DNA of 64,000 nucleotides from Methylophaga sp. (GTDB lineage Bacteria; Pseudomonadota; Gammaproteobacteria; Nitrosococcales; Methylophagaceae): assembly GCA_002706095.1 (NCBI GenBank), contig PAJP01000025.1, positions 348,380 to 412,379 of the forward strand, in the 5' to 3' direction. The position numbers and the translations under genes are program-made. Below, in pieces: positions 41,807-50,498 of this stretch. Numbering within the stretch: position 1 is the stretch's first letter; every line of letters starts with the position of its first letter. The notes below the pieces were generated by a model, which did no database searches, was not told the DNA's origin, and saw nothing but the letters and a program-made list of their open reading frames with translations.

Positions 41807-43441
41807 TTATACAGGGCGAATGGCTGGACGGTATGACCAGACGCTGTCGATGACTTGACTGTGATACACGCGTTGATAGGTTGCTTTGGCAAGCATGATA
41901 AAACTGGCAGCCATAATAAGTGCCACACTATCCACCATCAAAGTGTCCAGTTCAGTATGCATCCACAACCCTGTTGATGGAATGAGGATGCTCAGTAAGC
42001 TGGTCAGTGGCATCGCAGCAGTAAGCATGGCAGCTAAATACAGCAATTCAACCAAGCTTCGGGCAGCACCACGTATGAAGCTCCATGCAATTGCGGCAAA
42101 AAACATTAAGTAATACACCCATTGGAAATGGGCATAGGTGGCCTGAGACTCTAATGCTAACCATTTACTACTGGCGAGCATCAAAGAAATGCCACACACA
42201 CTGCCCAAGCAAATGCCAACCGTGAGTGAGGCCATCACTTTTACATCTTTTCGTTGAGTGAATAATGTTCCATCGGGCTTACTTCGGCGACGGCGGTTTT
42301 CTACCCAGAGTAAATTACCCGTATAAAACAGCCATGCTCCGGCTAAACCCAGAATGAAATATGCCCAACGCATAGGTGAGCCGCCAAAAGTAGCAAAATG
42401 CAAAGCAAAAAAACTACTGACAGCTACCATTTCTGTCGGCTGCTGGCCTGGTAAATAATCGGTCGATTGCACTTCTCCCGAATATGGATTGATCGCAATA
42501 AAGCCTCCTGGTGCTCGGGGAGCAATGGCATGTGCTTCATGCCCCCAGATCATTACACTAGCTCGTGGTGTGGTTATACCTGAATATTGCAGCTGATAAG
42601 GTTCGAATGACGGTGCGACTTCTCTGGCAGTGGCCAGCAATCGTTCTGGTGACAACATCGTTGCAGGATCAGTACTTTGTTCAGGATTCGGCTGCGGGGC
42701 ACTGGAAAATAATGCCTGACGTAACTGGCCTTCATGAATGAGTTTATCCTGAGCGTCATAGATAAGATCATGGTAGGCAAAACCAAAAGCGGTGATCGCC
42801 ATAATCAAGTGAAAGGGCAAACTGGTCACACCGACCACATTATGGGCATCGAGCCAGACCCGTTTTGGTTTTCTTCCCAGACGGAACGCAAACAGCTCTT
42901 TGACCAGAATAGGTAGCAGAATAATCAAGCCTGATACCAGTGCCAAGGCATATAAAACTGCAAAAACACCCATAATCCAGCGATTAGGATCACTATCAAC
43001 CGGCAGACCAATCACTCGGTGCAGGGTATCAATAAATTGAGCAACAGGGGCTGGGCTGACTTCTTCAGTGACGAGTGTTTGCTGTTTATCTAAATGAGCG
43101 CTGAAGTAACGCAGTGAGGACACATCATGATCGCCGCCTTTTTCATCCTCAACAGTCCACATGATCTGGCGGGTGTGATGTGCTTCGGGGTCTAAATTCA
43201 CTTGTATATTTCGTGCGGCGGATGGTTCTGACTCAATCAGCTGATCAAGCACAGAGGGGATTTTTTCTAGATCAATACGCTCTGATTGCTGAATAGGCGG
43301 TGCAGCCCAATGGGTAATGGGGTCTTTAAAGATGGTTAATGCACCAGCATAAAAAGCGATGAACAAGGCCATGCCGCTGATAATACCCACCCAGGTATGC
43401 AGCGATTTATAGGTACGAATAATGTCTGCTTTTACTTTCAT
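41807..43441 (-). CDS. PepSY-associated transmembrane protein (iron-regulated reductase type)
   Basis: A 544-residue inner membrane protein with about six hydrophobic helices, one near the N-terminus (HTWVGIISGMALFIAFYAGALTIF) and others after residue 140, with conserved histidines near helix ends (WVGI..., HNVVGVTSLPFHLIMA, FALHFATFGG). This is the PepSY-TM/PiuB family. A relative, FpvG of Pseudomonas, reduces iron in the siderophore pyoverdine, which suggests a ferric-siderophore reductase here. It starts 12 bp after the DUF3649 gene and belongs to a receptor-linked cluster. Confidence 0.85.
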   Translation of the reverse strand: MKVKADIIRTYKSLHTWVGIISGMALFIAFYAGALTIFKDPITHWAAPPIQQSERIDLEKIPSVLDQLIESEPSAARNIQVNLDPEAHHTRQIMWTVEDEKGGDHDVSSLRYFSAHLDKQQTLVTEEVSPAPVAQFIDTLHRVIGLPVDSDPNRWIMGVFAVLYALALVSGLIILLPILVKELFAFRLGRKPKRVWLDAHNVVGVTSLPFHLIMAITAFGFAYHDLIYDAQDKLIHEGQLRQALFSSAPQPNPEQSTDPATMLSPERLLATAREVAPSFEPYQLQYSGITTPRASVMIWGHEAHAIAPRAPGGFIAINPYSGEVQSTDYLPGQQPTEMVAVSSFFALHFATFGGSPMRWAYFILGLAGAWLFYTGNLLWVENRRRRSKPDGTLFTQRKDVKVMASLTVGICLGSVCGISLMLASSKWLALESQATYAHFQWVYYLMFFAAIAWSFIRGAARSLVELLYLAAMLTAAMPLTSLLSILIPSTGLWMHTELDTLMVDSVALIMAASFIMLAKATYQRVYHSQVIDSVWSYRPAIRPV

Positions 43442-43453
43442 GTGGGAGTCATC

Positions 43454-43735
43454 TCAGAAGGATTTAAATAAAAAATACAGTGCATACAGCACAACATTAG
43501 TTAGTCCCAGCCAAAACCAGGCACGAGCACCAGAACGAAATAAAAAACACGTGCAGAGAATGGTGAGCCAGATAGGGCCAAGTAACCACATGATTAATTG
43601 AGCTTCACCACTTCGACCTATCTGAAGTGGCAAAAGAAAAAACAAACCGCAGATGGCCATCGCAGCAAAAAAGCCTAAGACGATGCCGGCTAAAGATTTA
43701 CTGATCCAGTCTGCTCGAAATGGCGTGCTTGTCAT
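43454..43735 (-). CDS. DUF3649-type small membrane protein
   Basis: A 93-residue protein with three hydrophobic helices (AGIVLGFFAAMAICGLFFLL, QLIMWLLGPIWLTILCTCFLF, FWLGLTNVVLYALYFLF). Its position between DUF3325 and PepSY genes, and the pattern, fit DUF3649. The ATG at 43735 shares a base with the stop of the DUF3325 gene (TAATG), which fixes the start; the longer open frame upstream to 43957 is only a shadow of that gene. It probably assists the PepSY protein in the inner membrane. Confidence 0.8.
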   Translation of the reverse strand: MTSTPFRADWISKSLAGIVLGFFAAMAICGLFFLLPLQIGRSGEAQLIMWLLGPIWLTILCTCFLFRSGARAWFWLGLTNVVLYALYFLFKSF

Positions 43736-44007
43736 TAGCGTGCTCTCCTCAGTGATTTCCAGGCACCAATATAGGGGAATAAGACCAAGAGAAGCATTAC
43801 CCAGACCAGCAGCATGAACACACCTGCTACAAGCTGCATGGTGGTGATCACTAACACCAGACTGATACCGAGCAGAATTAACCCTATATAGCGTAAATAA
43901 GGGGCAGGCCAGACCTTGTTCAACCAAAGTTGGTGACGTGAGGCTAAATAAACACACACACTTCCGCCGAACGACAGCATTAGCGCAAGATAAGGATAAA
44001 TGGTCAT
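43735..44007 (-). CDS. DUF3325-type small membrane protein
   Basis: A 90-residue protein with three hydrophobic segments (YLALMLSFGGSVCVYLA, YIGLILLGISLVLVITT, GVFMLLVWVMLLLVLFPY), of the DUF3325 family often found with DUF3649 and PepSY genes next to TonB receptors. It overlaps the DUF3649 gene by one base. The receptor gene lies 68 bp upstream with a terminator between, so expression may be partly separate. Confidence 0.8.
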   Translation of the reverse strand: MTIYPYLALMLSFGGSVCVYLASRHQLWLNKVWPAPYLRYIGLILLGISLVLVITTMQLVAGVFMLLVWVMLLLVLFPYIGAWKSLRRAR

Positions 44008-44027
44008 ACTGTGGGATCTCTAAAAAT

Positions 44028-44056
44028 AAAAGCAGCCGTCGATAACGGCTGCTTGG
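44028..44056 (-). terminator. Terminator between receptor and DUF3325 gene
   Basis: AAGCAGCCGT at 44030-44039 and ACGGCTGCTT at 44045-44054 form a 10-bp perfect stem with a 5-nt loop. On the minus strand it is followed by TTATTTTTA. It would reduce read-through from the receptor into the PepSY cluster. Confidence 0.8.
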
Positions 44057-44074
44057 TTTACCTGTGACTAAGGC

Positions 44075-46123
44075 TTAAAAGAATGAATACGTGGCAGAGA
44101 TACCGACGTTACGCGCCTCAACAAAGTCTGCATACGCTACCGGGACTCTAGCACCAACAGGTTCACGAGAACGGCGAGCGCGTTTATCGGTCAGGTTGTT
44201 AACAAATGCAGATAACTCCAGATCAGCAATACGATAATTGGCGCGTAAGTTTATTAAAGTAAAACCGCTGACTTCACGCTCTTTCGTATTTTCTACATCA
44301 CTGAAATAACCACTGGTGTATTGAATATTACCGCCGAGATCAAAATCATCAGACACATAATAGGTAGCAGCAAAATTGACCGTTTTATCGGGGGCTGAGT
44401 TAAGTTCATTACCATCAAGCCCTGTATAGTCGTCACCAGCATCTTTGATTTCGGTGTGTAATAAACCGATTCCTAGACGAGTTTGAAGATTATCCGTCAC
44501 CCAGGCTGTACCCTCTATTTCGGCTCCGTAGGTTTCCACTTTCTTGATATTGTCAATGCGGCGAAGCGAATTCACACCTTGATAACCATCAAAGTCATTG
44601 AAGAACACATTCGCATGGACTTCGTAGCGATTATCATCAAAGCTGGTGCGAAGGAATGCCTCGTAAGTATCTACTTTTTCTTCGTCAAAGTAGTAATAGG
44701 CATTATCCGTTACAGAGAGTGCACCACCGGCAGAGTTATAGCCTTTTACAGCACTGACACCGATCCGAGTTTCTGGCGTGATGTCATATTTCAACGCGAC
44801 TTTGGGCAGCAAAATCGTATCGTCCTCTTTCAACGTATATGGTAGCCCACCATAAGTAAAATCACGCTCTTGAGATTCATCCTGATAACGCAATCCGGTT
44901 GTTAAAATTAACTTCTCAGTTAAGCCGAAGTTAAGTTCACTGTATATTGCTTTTGAGTCGGTGGTGTCGTCACCGTTATAGTCAGCAGAGCCACCAATAC
45001 TATCGATATCTTGATCACGTTTGTAATAGTCGAGACCGATAAACCCGTTAAAGGCATGGTTACCTTCACCAAAATTTAATTTCACATCAATGTTTCTGCT
45101 TTTATCATCAATATCCAGATTTTGTGTATCAGCAGGATCCGCTTGGTACGTTTCAAACGCATATTGGTAGTCTAATTGAGCCAGCTTAATGTCTACAGAA
45201 GTACGCGTGTTGATTTGATAATGTGCATCAATGCTGTTCATCACACTTTCTGTGTCCATATCACGGAAAAAGGTTTTGAAATACGCATCGGTGTTAGTAT
45301 CTTCAAAATAGCGACGGCCTCCATCACCTTTTTCAGTGTATTGAGAGTGAGTGAACATTAACTCCAAATCATCAGTCGGTGTCCAAAGTAATTTGAAACG
45401 ACCTTGTTTGGTATCAAGCTCATTCAAATCAATATTGGTTGGATTACTTTCATAGGGTTCGTTGCTGGTATCGGTTTGTCCATCAATTAACTGACCAGAA
45501 AAACGAAATGCCAATGTATCTTCTATAACAGGACCAGACAGCATGACTGCTTTGTCTATATAGCGTTCGTTATTACGGTAGCCCAATCTCACTTTGCCTT
45601 CCCAATCAAACGTTGGATCAGCTGTCTTGATATACATGGCACCAGCGATACTATTACGTCCATTATTGGTAGATTGAGGGCCACGGAAGACTTCAATTTG
45701 CTCAATATCCCACAAGCCAGAATCACCGACTAAGTCAGCGATAAAAGGTTGGTTAACACCATCAATCAATGTTGAAAAACGAGCACTGGCTCCACCTGTT
45801 ACAGCATTAAAGCCACCTGCAGCACCATTACCTAAAACACCACGAACATTCGCTACAGCACCGGTTTGTACAACAACATTCGGTACAGAAGAAATAGCAT
45901 CACGCAAGGTGTGGTATTGGTTTGATTTCAATGCTTCTTGATCAATGACAGAAACGGAAGAAGCTGTGTCTTTCAGAGTCCGTGTTTGTTTTTCACCTTC
46001 AACAGTGATGCTTCCTAACTCAACACGGTTGCTCTGTTTTGAGTTGCTGTTTACCGCGTCGTCAGCAAAGACTTGTGTACTCATACACGCTGATATTGCG
46101 ATGGCTAAAATATGTTTGTTCAT
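44075..46123 (-). CDS. TonB-dependent siderophore receptor next to an AraC regulator
   Basis: A 682-residue outer membrane receptor. Signal peptide (MNKHILAIAISACMSTQVFADD), TonB-box region (LGSITVEGEKQ), plug (HTLRDAISSVPNVVVQ, IEVFRGPQSTNNGRNSIAGAMYIKT) and barrel with a C-terminal YSFF. No STN domain. The FRGPQST motif is typical of catecholate/carboxylate siderophore receptors such as those of the FyuA/PvuA group. The start at 46123 has GGGG about 5 bases upstream; an ATG 15 bases earlier is less likely. A Fur-like box lies between it and the divergent AraC gene. The ligand is not determined. Confidence 0.9.
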   Translation of the reverse strand: MNKHILAIAISACMSTQVFADDAVNSNSKQSNRVELGSITVEGEKQTRTLKDTASSVSVIDQEALKSNQYHTLRDAISSVPNVVVQTGAVANVRGVLGNGAAGGFNAVTGGASARFSTLIDGVNQPFIADLVGDSGLWDIEQIEVFRGPQSTNNGRNSIAGAMYIKTADPTFDWEGKVRLGYRNNERYIDKAVMLSGPVIEDTLAFRFSGQLIDGQTDTSNEPYESNPTNIDLNELDTKQGRFKLLWTPTDDLELMFTHSQYTEKGDGGRRYFEDTNTDAYFKTFFRDMDTESVMNSIDAHYQINTRTSVDIKLAQLDYQYAFETYQADPADTQNLDIDDKSRNIDVKLNFGEGNHAFNGFIGLDYYKRDQDIDSIGGSADYNGDDTTDSKAIYSELNFGLTEKLILTTGLRYQDESQERDFTYGGLPYTLKEDDTILLPKVALKYDITPETRIGVSAVKGYNSAGGALSVTDNAYYYFDEEKVDTYEAFLRTSFDDNRYEVHANVFFNDFDGYQGVNSLRRIDNIKKVETYGAEIEGTAWVTDNLQTRLGIGLLHTEIKDAGDDYTGLDGNELNSAPDKTVNFAATYYVSDDFDLGGNIQYTSGYFSDVENTKEREVSGFTLINLRANYRIADLELSAFVNNLTDKRARRSREPVGARVPVAYADFVEARNVGISATYSFF

Positions 46124-46169
46124 AAATCCCCTTAACATTATGCGTAGACCGATTTTCTTGTTATTTTTT

Positions 46170-46188
46170 GTAAATGAAAATCATTATC
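46170..46188. promoter_or_regulatory. Fur-box-like site between receptor and AraC genes
   Basis: GTAAATGAAAATCATTATC matches the Fur consensus at 16 of 19 bases. It lies in the 106-bp gap between divergent genes and could repress both when iron is plentiful. Confidence 0.82.
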
Positions 46189-46229
46189 ATTATATAATGT
46201 GGCTATAGAGCAAGTTCCCAAAAAGAGTT

Positions 46230-47342
46230 ATGAGCAAACGTCATAGTGTTATGAAATATCACCAGTCACTCGAAAGCGTGCAATTAAATGATGAAAAAAC
46301 AGCCCTGACAGTAGCTGAACAGAATGACTATTCACCAAACAAACAAGATAATCAGGTGACAGCGAGACTGGATAATATGATTTATCTGTCTGAACTGAAC
46401 CGAATGAATGTGCGTTACCTCAGCTTTTCAGAAGACACGGCACAGGATGAAGTCGTTTTAAAAGGCCTCTTTCATCATCATTTTGATCGACATGGTCTGT
46501 CTGTGCATGCCGGTAACTTAATAGAAATGGCGGATAGAATCAGCTTTGCAGAACTGCCTCCTGCGATCAGCATGACCATCTTATTTGATGGAAAAGTGTC
46601 ATTTTCGCTTGGCTCGCAACGTTATCAGCTAGGTTGTCTTGGTGAGGGCCATGTGGAGTGTTCCGCTTTTATTATTAATCAACCTGAAATGCTTAGTCGC
46701 CGTTTCGAACGCGGTATGCATGTGAATAAACTCAATATATTTATCGAACGACAATGGCTTGAGGAAAGAGCGACTACACCAGATGAAAAGCAGCATATTC
46801 AACAGCTATTTCAAGCTCATGCTGCTTTTTACCATTGGCAAGCTTCTGATGTTGTTGCAAAGCTGGCCAGTGATTATTTATTTAAAGCCCAACACACGAC
46901 TATTCAGGATGAGTTACTGAAAGAGGCGATCATCTTTCAACTGATCGCTGAAAATTTAAAGGTACTATCGTCACTCCATCGAGTAGAAAGGCCACAGGAG
47001 ACAAGTCAATTCTATGCAACTGCATCACAGGAAAACCAGCTAAGACATCAAATTGATGACATGCTTATGCAATCCATGACCGTTGCAGAAATGGCTTCAG
47101 CGATAGGGCTGAGTGTGAGCACTTTACAGCGTAAGTTTAAAACGACCTATGGGGTAACAGTGAATAATTACTGTCGCCAACGACGTCTGGATATGGCAAA
47201 AAAAGCATTATTGGTCGACAAGAAATCCATTGGTGAAGCCGCCTTTATAGCCGGTTATGCACACCCCTCAAACTTTATTACGGCCTTTAAAAAACGCTTC
47301 AAACTCACTCCTTCAGAACTGGTTGCTACTATTTTTCCCTGA
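46230..47342 (+). CDS. AraC-family regulator (PchR-like)
   Basis: A 370-residue regulator. The C-terminal AraC DNA-binding domain has both helix-turn-helix units (MTVAEMASAIGLSVSTLQRKFKTTYG and KSIGEAAFIAGYAHPSNFITAFKKRF, about 290-365). The N-terminal 270 residues form a ligand-sensing part similar to PchR-type regulators of siderophore receptors, which activate uptake genes when the ferric siderophore enters the cell. It is divergent from the receptor at 46123 and shares its Fur box. A second in-frame ATG at 46248 is a possible start. Confidence 0.87.
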   Translation: MSKRHSVMKYHQSLESVQLNDEKTALTVAEQNDYSPNKQDNQVTARLDNMIYLSELNRMNVRYLSFSEDTAQDEVVLKGLFHHHFDRHGLSVHAGNLIEMADRISFAELPPAISMTILFDGKVSFSLGSQRYQLGCLGEGHVECSAFIINQPEMLSRRFERGMHVNKLNIFIERQWLEERATTPDEKQHIQQLFQAHAAFYHWQASDVVAKLASDYLFKAQHTTIQDELLKEAIIFQLIAENLKVLSSLHRVERPQETSQFYATASQENQLRHQIDDMLMQSMTVAEMASAIGLSVSTLQRKFKTTYGVTVNNYCRQRRLDMAKKALLVDKKSIGEAAFIAGYAHPSNFITAFKKRFKLTPSELVATIFP

Positions 47343-47509
47343 AGATTTGGCAAACATTGTGTGATCTCAGTTAAAAACGAATAACGGAATTTATCCATCC
47401 TTAAGCTATTCTGATTAGCGAAAAGGATGCGACTCGGAGGGGATAAATCCAGTAAAAATCAATTAACTATTAACTAAAAGACTGATTTGCAATTTTTTAG
47501 TTTATAGAT

Positions 47510-47528
47510 GATAATGATTCTCGTTAAG
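47510..47528. promoter_or_regulatory. Fur-box-like site before the orphan sigma gene
   Basis: GATAATGATTCTCGTTAAG matches the Fur consensus at 14 of 19 bases and ends 34 bases before the ATG at 47563. Confidence 0.65.
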
Positions 47529-47562
47529 ATTTGTAGGCTTTTAATAAGAGAAGGAGACCATC

Positions 47563-48069
47563 ATGCGTGCTACACACACAGACACTATTGAAAATCTGTA
47601 CCTGGAGCACCGTGGTTGGTTGTCGGTATTTATTCAACGCCGAATGGGTTGCCCTGAAACCACCGCCGACCTGATTCAGGATACCTATCTACGTATACTC
47701 ACGAATGGTCGACTACCCGAGCAAAAAGATGCTCGTAAATATTTAACGCATATTGCCAAAGGTCTGGTGATTGATGTGTTTCGTCGTCGTCGTGTTGAAG
47801 AAGCCTATCTGGAATTTCTGAAACAACAACCGGAGGACACAGCCCATTCGGTTGAAACTCAAACATTGATGATAGAAGCCTTAACCCAAATTGATAGTTT
47901 ATTACATCGTTTGCCTGCCAATGTGCGCCAAGCCCTATTGATGAGGCAACTTGATGGCATGAGCTATAAGGACATTGCTAAGCACTTAAATGTCTCTGTC
48001 TCCTCAGTGGAAAAATATATCGCCAAAGGTTTGCAGGCATGTCTTGCTGCCTCACTCTCATCAGACTAA
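47563..48069 (+). CDS. FecI-type ECF sigma factor without an adjacent FecR
   Basis: A 168-residue ECF sigma factor. Region 2 is visible as TADLIQDTYLRIL and region 4 as LDGMSYKDIAKHLNVSVSSVEKYIAKGLQACL. It is most like the sigma factor at 58048 (shared LNVSVSSVEKY-type region 4 and FRRRR linker). AAGGAG stands 6 bases upstream of the ATG. No FecR follows: the next gene (DUF454) is convergent and overlaps its last 4 bases. It faces the heme locus and could pair with the second FecR gene at 56136, but that is inference. Confidence 0.88.
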   Translation: MRATHTDTIENLYLEHRGWLSVFIQRRMGCPETTADLIQDTYLRILTNGRLPEQKDARKYLTHIAKGLVIDVFRRRRVEEAYLEFLKQQPEDTAHSVETQTLMIEALTQIDSLLHRLPANVRQALLMRQLDGMSYKDIAKHLNVSVSSVEKYIAKGLQACLAASLSSD

Positions 48070-48440
48070 CTCGTGATGCTTGATGGTTCTGGCCGGGTGA
48101 TTAACCAGTACAACACCGCCACCATCATGCTTGAACTCACACACTTCACCCACAGTGGTAGTCCACTTAAAAATAGCAGATAACAGCTTATTGTCATCGA
48201 CACTAGAGCTATCACTTTGGCACGACGCGGTATTGCTCGGTGTTGCTGCCATTGCTGGATCATATGACCAAATCGTGGATGATGTAATAACCAGTGGTGC
48301 AATTGTGGCCAGCCTTTTGCCGAACACCAGAGTGCCATCAAGACAAACTCGGTCGTAGGCAAGCCCGGTAATATCAGGCCTACGAAGGCAATACCGAGAA
48401 AAATCAATGCGAAAAGGCGCCACAATAAGGTTATAACCAT
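48066..48440 (-). CDS. ybaN: DUF454/YbaN family membrane protein
   Basis: A 124-residue inner membrane protein of the DUF454 (YbaN) family: LWRLFALIFLGIAFVGLILPGLPTTEFVLMALWCSAKGWPQLHHWLLHHPRFG is diagnostic. It has two or three membrane helices and a cytosolic loop. It starts 3 bases after the heme oxygenase stop and is surely co-transcribed with it. DUF454 genes are often found beside heme oxygenase genes, but the role is unknown. Its 3' end overlaps the convergent sigma gene by 4 bases. Confidence 0.88.
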   Translation of the reverse strand: MVITLLWRLFALIFLGIAFVGLILPGLPTTEFVLMALWCSAKGWPQLHHWLLHHPRFGHMIQQWQQHRAIPRRAKVIALVSMTISCYLLFLSGLPLWVKCVSSSMMVAVLYWLITRPEPSSITS

Positions 48441-48443
48441 GGT

Positions 48444-49052
48444 TTAACTCGCTACAGCATCATCTATCATTACATCGTTAACGGCATCAGTGACAAAAAT
48501 AAAAGCCTGTGTTGCACCCACTAATGCTTTTTCACGTTGTGATTGTGTTAACTCAAGTTGATCTAACATTGCTTTAAACTGTTTCCAGTGAGTAGCACGT
48601 CCGTCCGAGTGTGCGGCCATGTGGCTGGCACCAAACGTTTCAGACAAGTTCAGTTGGTTTTTGACATGTTTGAGTAACATTGCCGCGCCTAACGTTGAAC
48701 CTTCAAGCGCGTATAACCAACCAAGGCCCTCATATTCATCTGAAATCCTGATGTAGCTTGCGATACGCTGATCTTCTGCGATGAGCGTATTATTTAATTC
48801 AACGTCGTCACAGTCTGATAAAACGGCATTAAGACGGCTACGACCACTCAAGTCAGGCAGTAAGTTTAAGAGCTTGGTATTGTGATAGAGCGGTTCTGCT
48901 GCAGTATGCAGACGTAATTGCATACGCAGAAACCCTTGATAATGTTTGCTATCAGCAAACGGATTTAGTTGCATCACGCGTTTATCCAGTACTTCATGTA
49001 AATCATGTGTTTCGCTGCGTAAAGCATTTGAAAGCGTCATTTGGTCTGTCAT
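48444..49052 (-). CDS. hemO: Biliverdin-producing heme oxygenase
   Basis: A 202-residue bacterial heme oxygenase that opens heme to biliverdin, CO and free iron in the cytosol. The proximal histidine is expected at His19 in LRSETHDLHEVLDKRV, and the distal glycine-rich helix is visible as YALEGSTLGAAMLLKHV. Length is usual for HemO/PigA/BphO proteins. AGGA lies 7 bases upstream of the ATG. It is preceded by a TPR gene and followed directly by DUF454. It would extract iron from heme brought in by the receptor encoded at 52893. Confidence 0.92.
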   Translation of the reverse strand: MTDQMTLSNALRSETHDLHEVLDKRVMQLNPFADSKHYQGFLRMQLRLHTAAEPLYHNTKLLNLLPDLSGRSRLNAVLSDCDDVELNNTLIAEDQRIASYIRISDEYEGLGWLYALEGSTLGAAMLLKHVKNQLNLSETFGASHMAAHSDGRATHWKQFKAMLDQLELTQSQREKALVGATQAFIFVTDAVNDVMIDDAVAS

Positions 49053-49133
49053 CGGTTTATCCTGTTCATAAAATGTCTGTGTTATCTGATATACCGAAGC
49101 AGATGGTGATTTCCGTAATGCAGCAGCTGATTT

Positions 49134-50453
49134 TTATTGAAGTTGTTGTTTAATCTTCTGGATGGCTTGATTGTACTGAGCGGCTTTAGCAGGCTTATCC
49201 CAAGCGATATAAAGTGACTGTATATTTTGCAAAGCCAGTAGCAGGTTTTCATCTGTTGCAGCTTGGGTCTTTTGCAAGTTCTCTACGGCGCTTAAAAAAG
49301 CTGTTTCGGCTTTAGCAAATTGCCGTTTGTTGTAATACAAAGTGCCGAGATAACCAGCGATGCCAGCTGCCTCAACTGGCCGCTTTTGCAAACTTTGATA
49401 TAACACTAAGCTCTGCGATAAAGACGCTTCAGCCGCTTTTGTATCATGTGTCGCCAGTTGTAACGCGCCGAGGTTACCTAAAATGGTGGCTTGCTCAATA
49501 CTGTGTTCTTTGTTCAATAACTTAAGTTGGGACAAGGCTTGCTGATAATACTGTGCTGCCTGTTCAAGATGGTTTTGTTGCTGCTGATATAAACCTAATT
49601 CATTGAGCTGCATCACGGTTGCCATCGAGGAGGGGCTATCATTTTGTGCATTGAGACTTTGCTTTCGGATTGCAGCTGCTTTATCTGTCTGACCAGATTT
49701 GTCATAGGCTATGGCGAGTAAATTCAGTAATTCTGACAACCGTTCATCAGCCAGTTTTGATTCATCATTGAGTTTCTTTTTCATCTGTTCAAGTGAGGTG
49801 ATGGCTTGATAATACTGACCCTCTTTTAATTGAATATTAGCAGCTGATAACACTAAATCGCTTTCTATGGATAAGGGTAATTGAGCACCTGTTTTATCCA
49901 TTGAGTCGGATAAGGTGGTTGAAACCAGATGTAATGCCTGCTGCTGATTGCCTAGTGAGATCAGGATTTGCGTCTTTAATAAAATGGCCTGCCACATCTT
50001 GCCGTTACCATCACTCTGGCTGAGCTGGAATTGTTCTATCGACTCACCCAACACGCTATCGGCTTTATTTAGCTGATGATTTTTTTGCAGTAACACGCCC
50101 TGATTAAATAATAAGGTGGCGAGCTGTTCATCAGGCGAAGCGGATGCTTTTTTGGCTAAGGTCACCGCGGTTGATAAGGAGGCCATTGCCTGCTCAGGCT
50201 GATCTTTTGCCTCCTGAATAAATGCCAATAGATTGAGGCTGCTGGCTTTGTAGATATCACCATTATCAGCTTTTTCAGCACGAGCAATGGCTTTACGAAT
50301 CGCAGTTTCAGCGGCATCATAATTGCCCGTTTGATAGGCGCTGGATGCTTCAGACTGCCACTGTTGCCATTCATTTTGCTCAGCAGCTTGCACACTCAAT
50401 GAATTGAAAACGAGGCAAACCAGTAAGATAAAAAATGGGGGTGGTATCAACAT
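49134..50453 (-). CDS. Exported tetratricopeptide repeat protein
   Basis: A 439-residue protein with a signal peptide (LIPPPFFILLVCLVFNSLSVQAAEQ) and then nearly continuous TPR units (for example YQTGNYDAAETAIRKAIARAEKA, LGLYQQQQNHLEQAAQYYQQALSQLK, LGTLYYNKRQFAKAETAFLSAVENLQ). It probably sits in the periplasm as a protein-binding scaffold. It lies 45 bp downstream of the Slam gene and 81 bp before heme oxygenase, within the heme cluster. It is separate from the TPR domain that the Slam protein already has. The specific function is not evident. Confidence 0.8.
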   Translation of the reverse strand: MLIPPPFFILLVCLVFNSLSVQAAEQNEWQQWQSEASSAYQTGNYDAAETAIRKAIARAEKADNGDIYKASSLNLLAFIQEAKDQPEQAMASLSTAVTLAKKASASPDEQLATLLFNQGVLLQKNHQLNKADSVLGESIEQFQLSQSDGNGKMWQAILLKTQILISLGNQQQALHLVSTTLSDSMDKTGAQLPLSIESDLVLSAANIQLKEGQYYQAITSLEQMKKKLNDESKLADERLSELLNLLAIAYDKSGQTDKAAAIRKQSLNAQNDSPSSMATVMQLNELGLYQQQQNHLEQAAQYYQQALSQLKLLNKEHSIEQATILGNLGALQLATHDTKAAEASLSQSLVLYQSLQKRPVEAAGIAGYLGTLYYNKRQFAKAETAFLSAVENLQKTQAATDENLLLALQNIQSLYIAWDKPAKAAQYNQAIQKIKQQLQ

Positions 50454-50498
50454 AAATAGTCCTGATTATTTTCTGCTTTTGGCTGCTTTTGAAATTTA

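Noticed and set aside
43736..43957. N-terminal extension of the DUF3649 protein
   Set aside because: The extra 74 residues overlap the DUF3325 gene in another frame, while a TAATG junction gives a natural start at 43735.
48061..48423. Alternative minus-strand frame over DUF454
   Set aside because: The overlapping frame 48066-48440 encodes a clear DUF454 protein; the other has no family resemblance.
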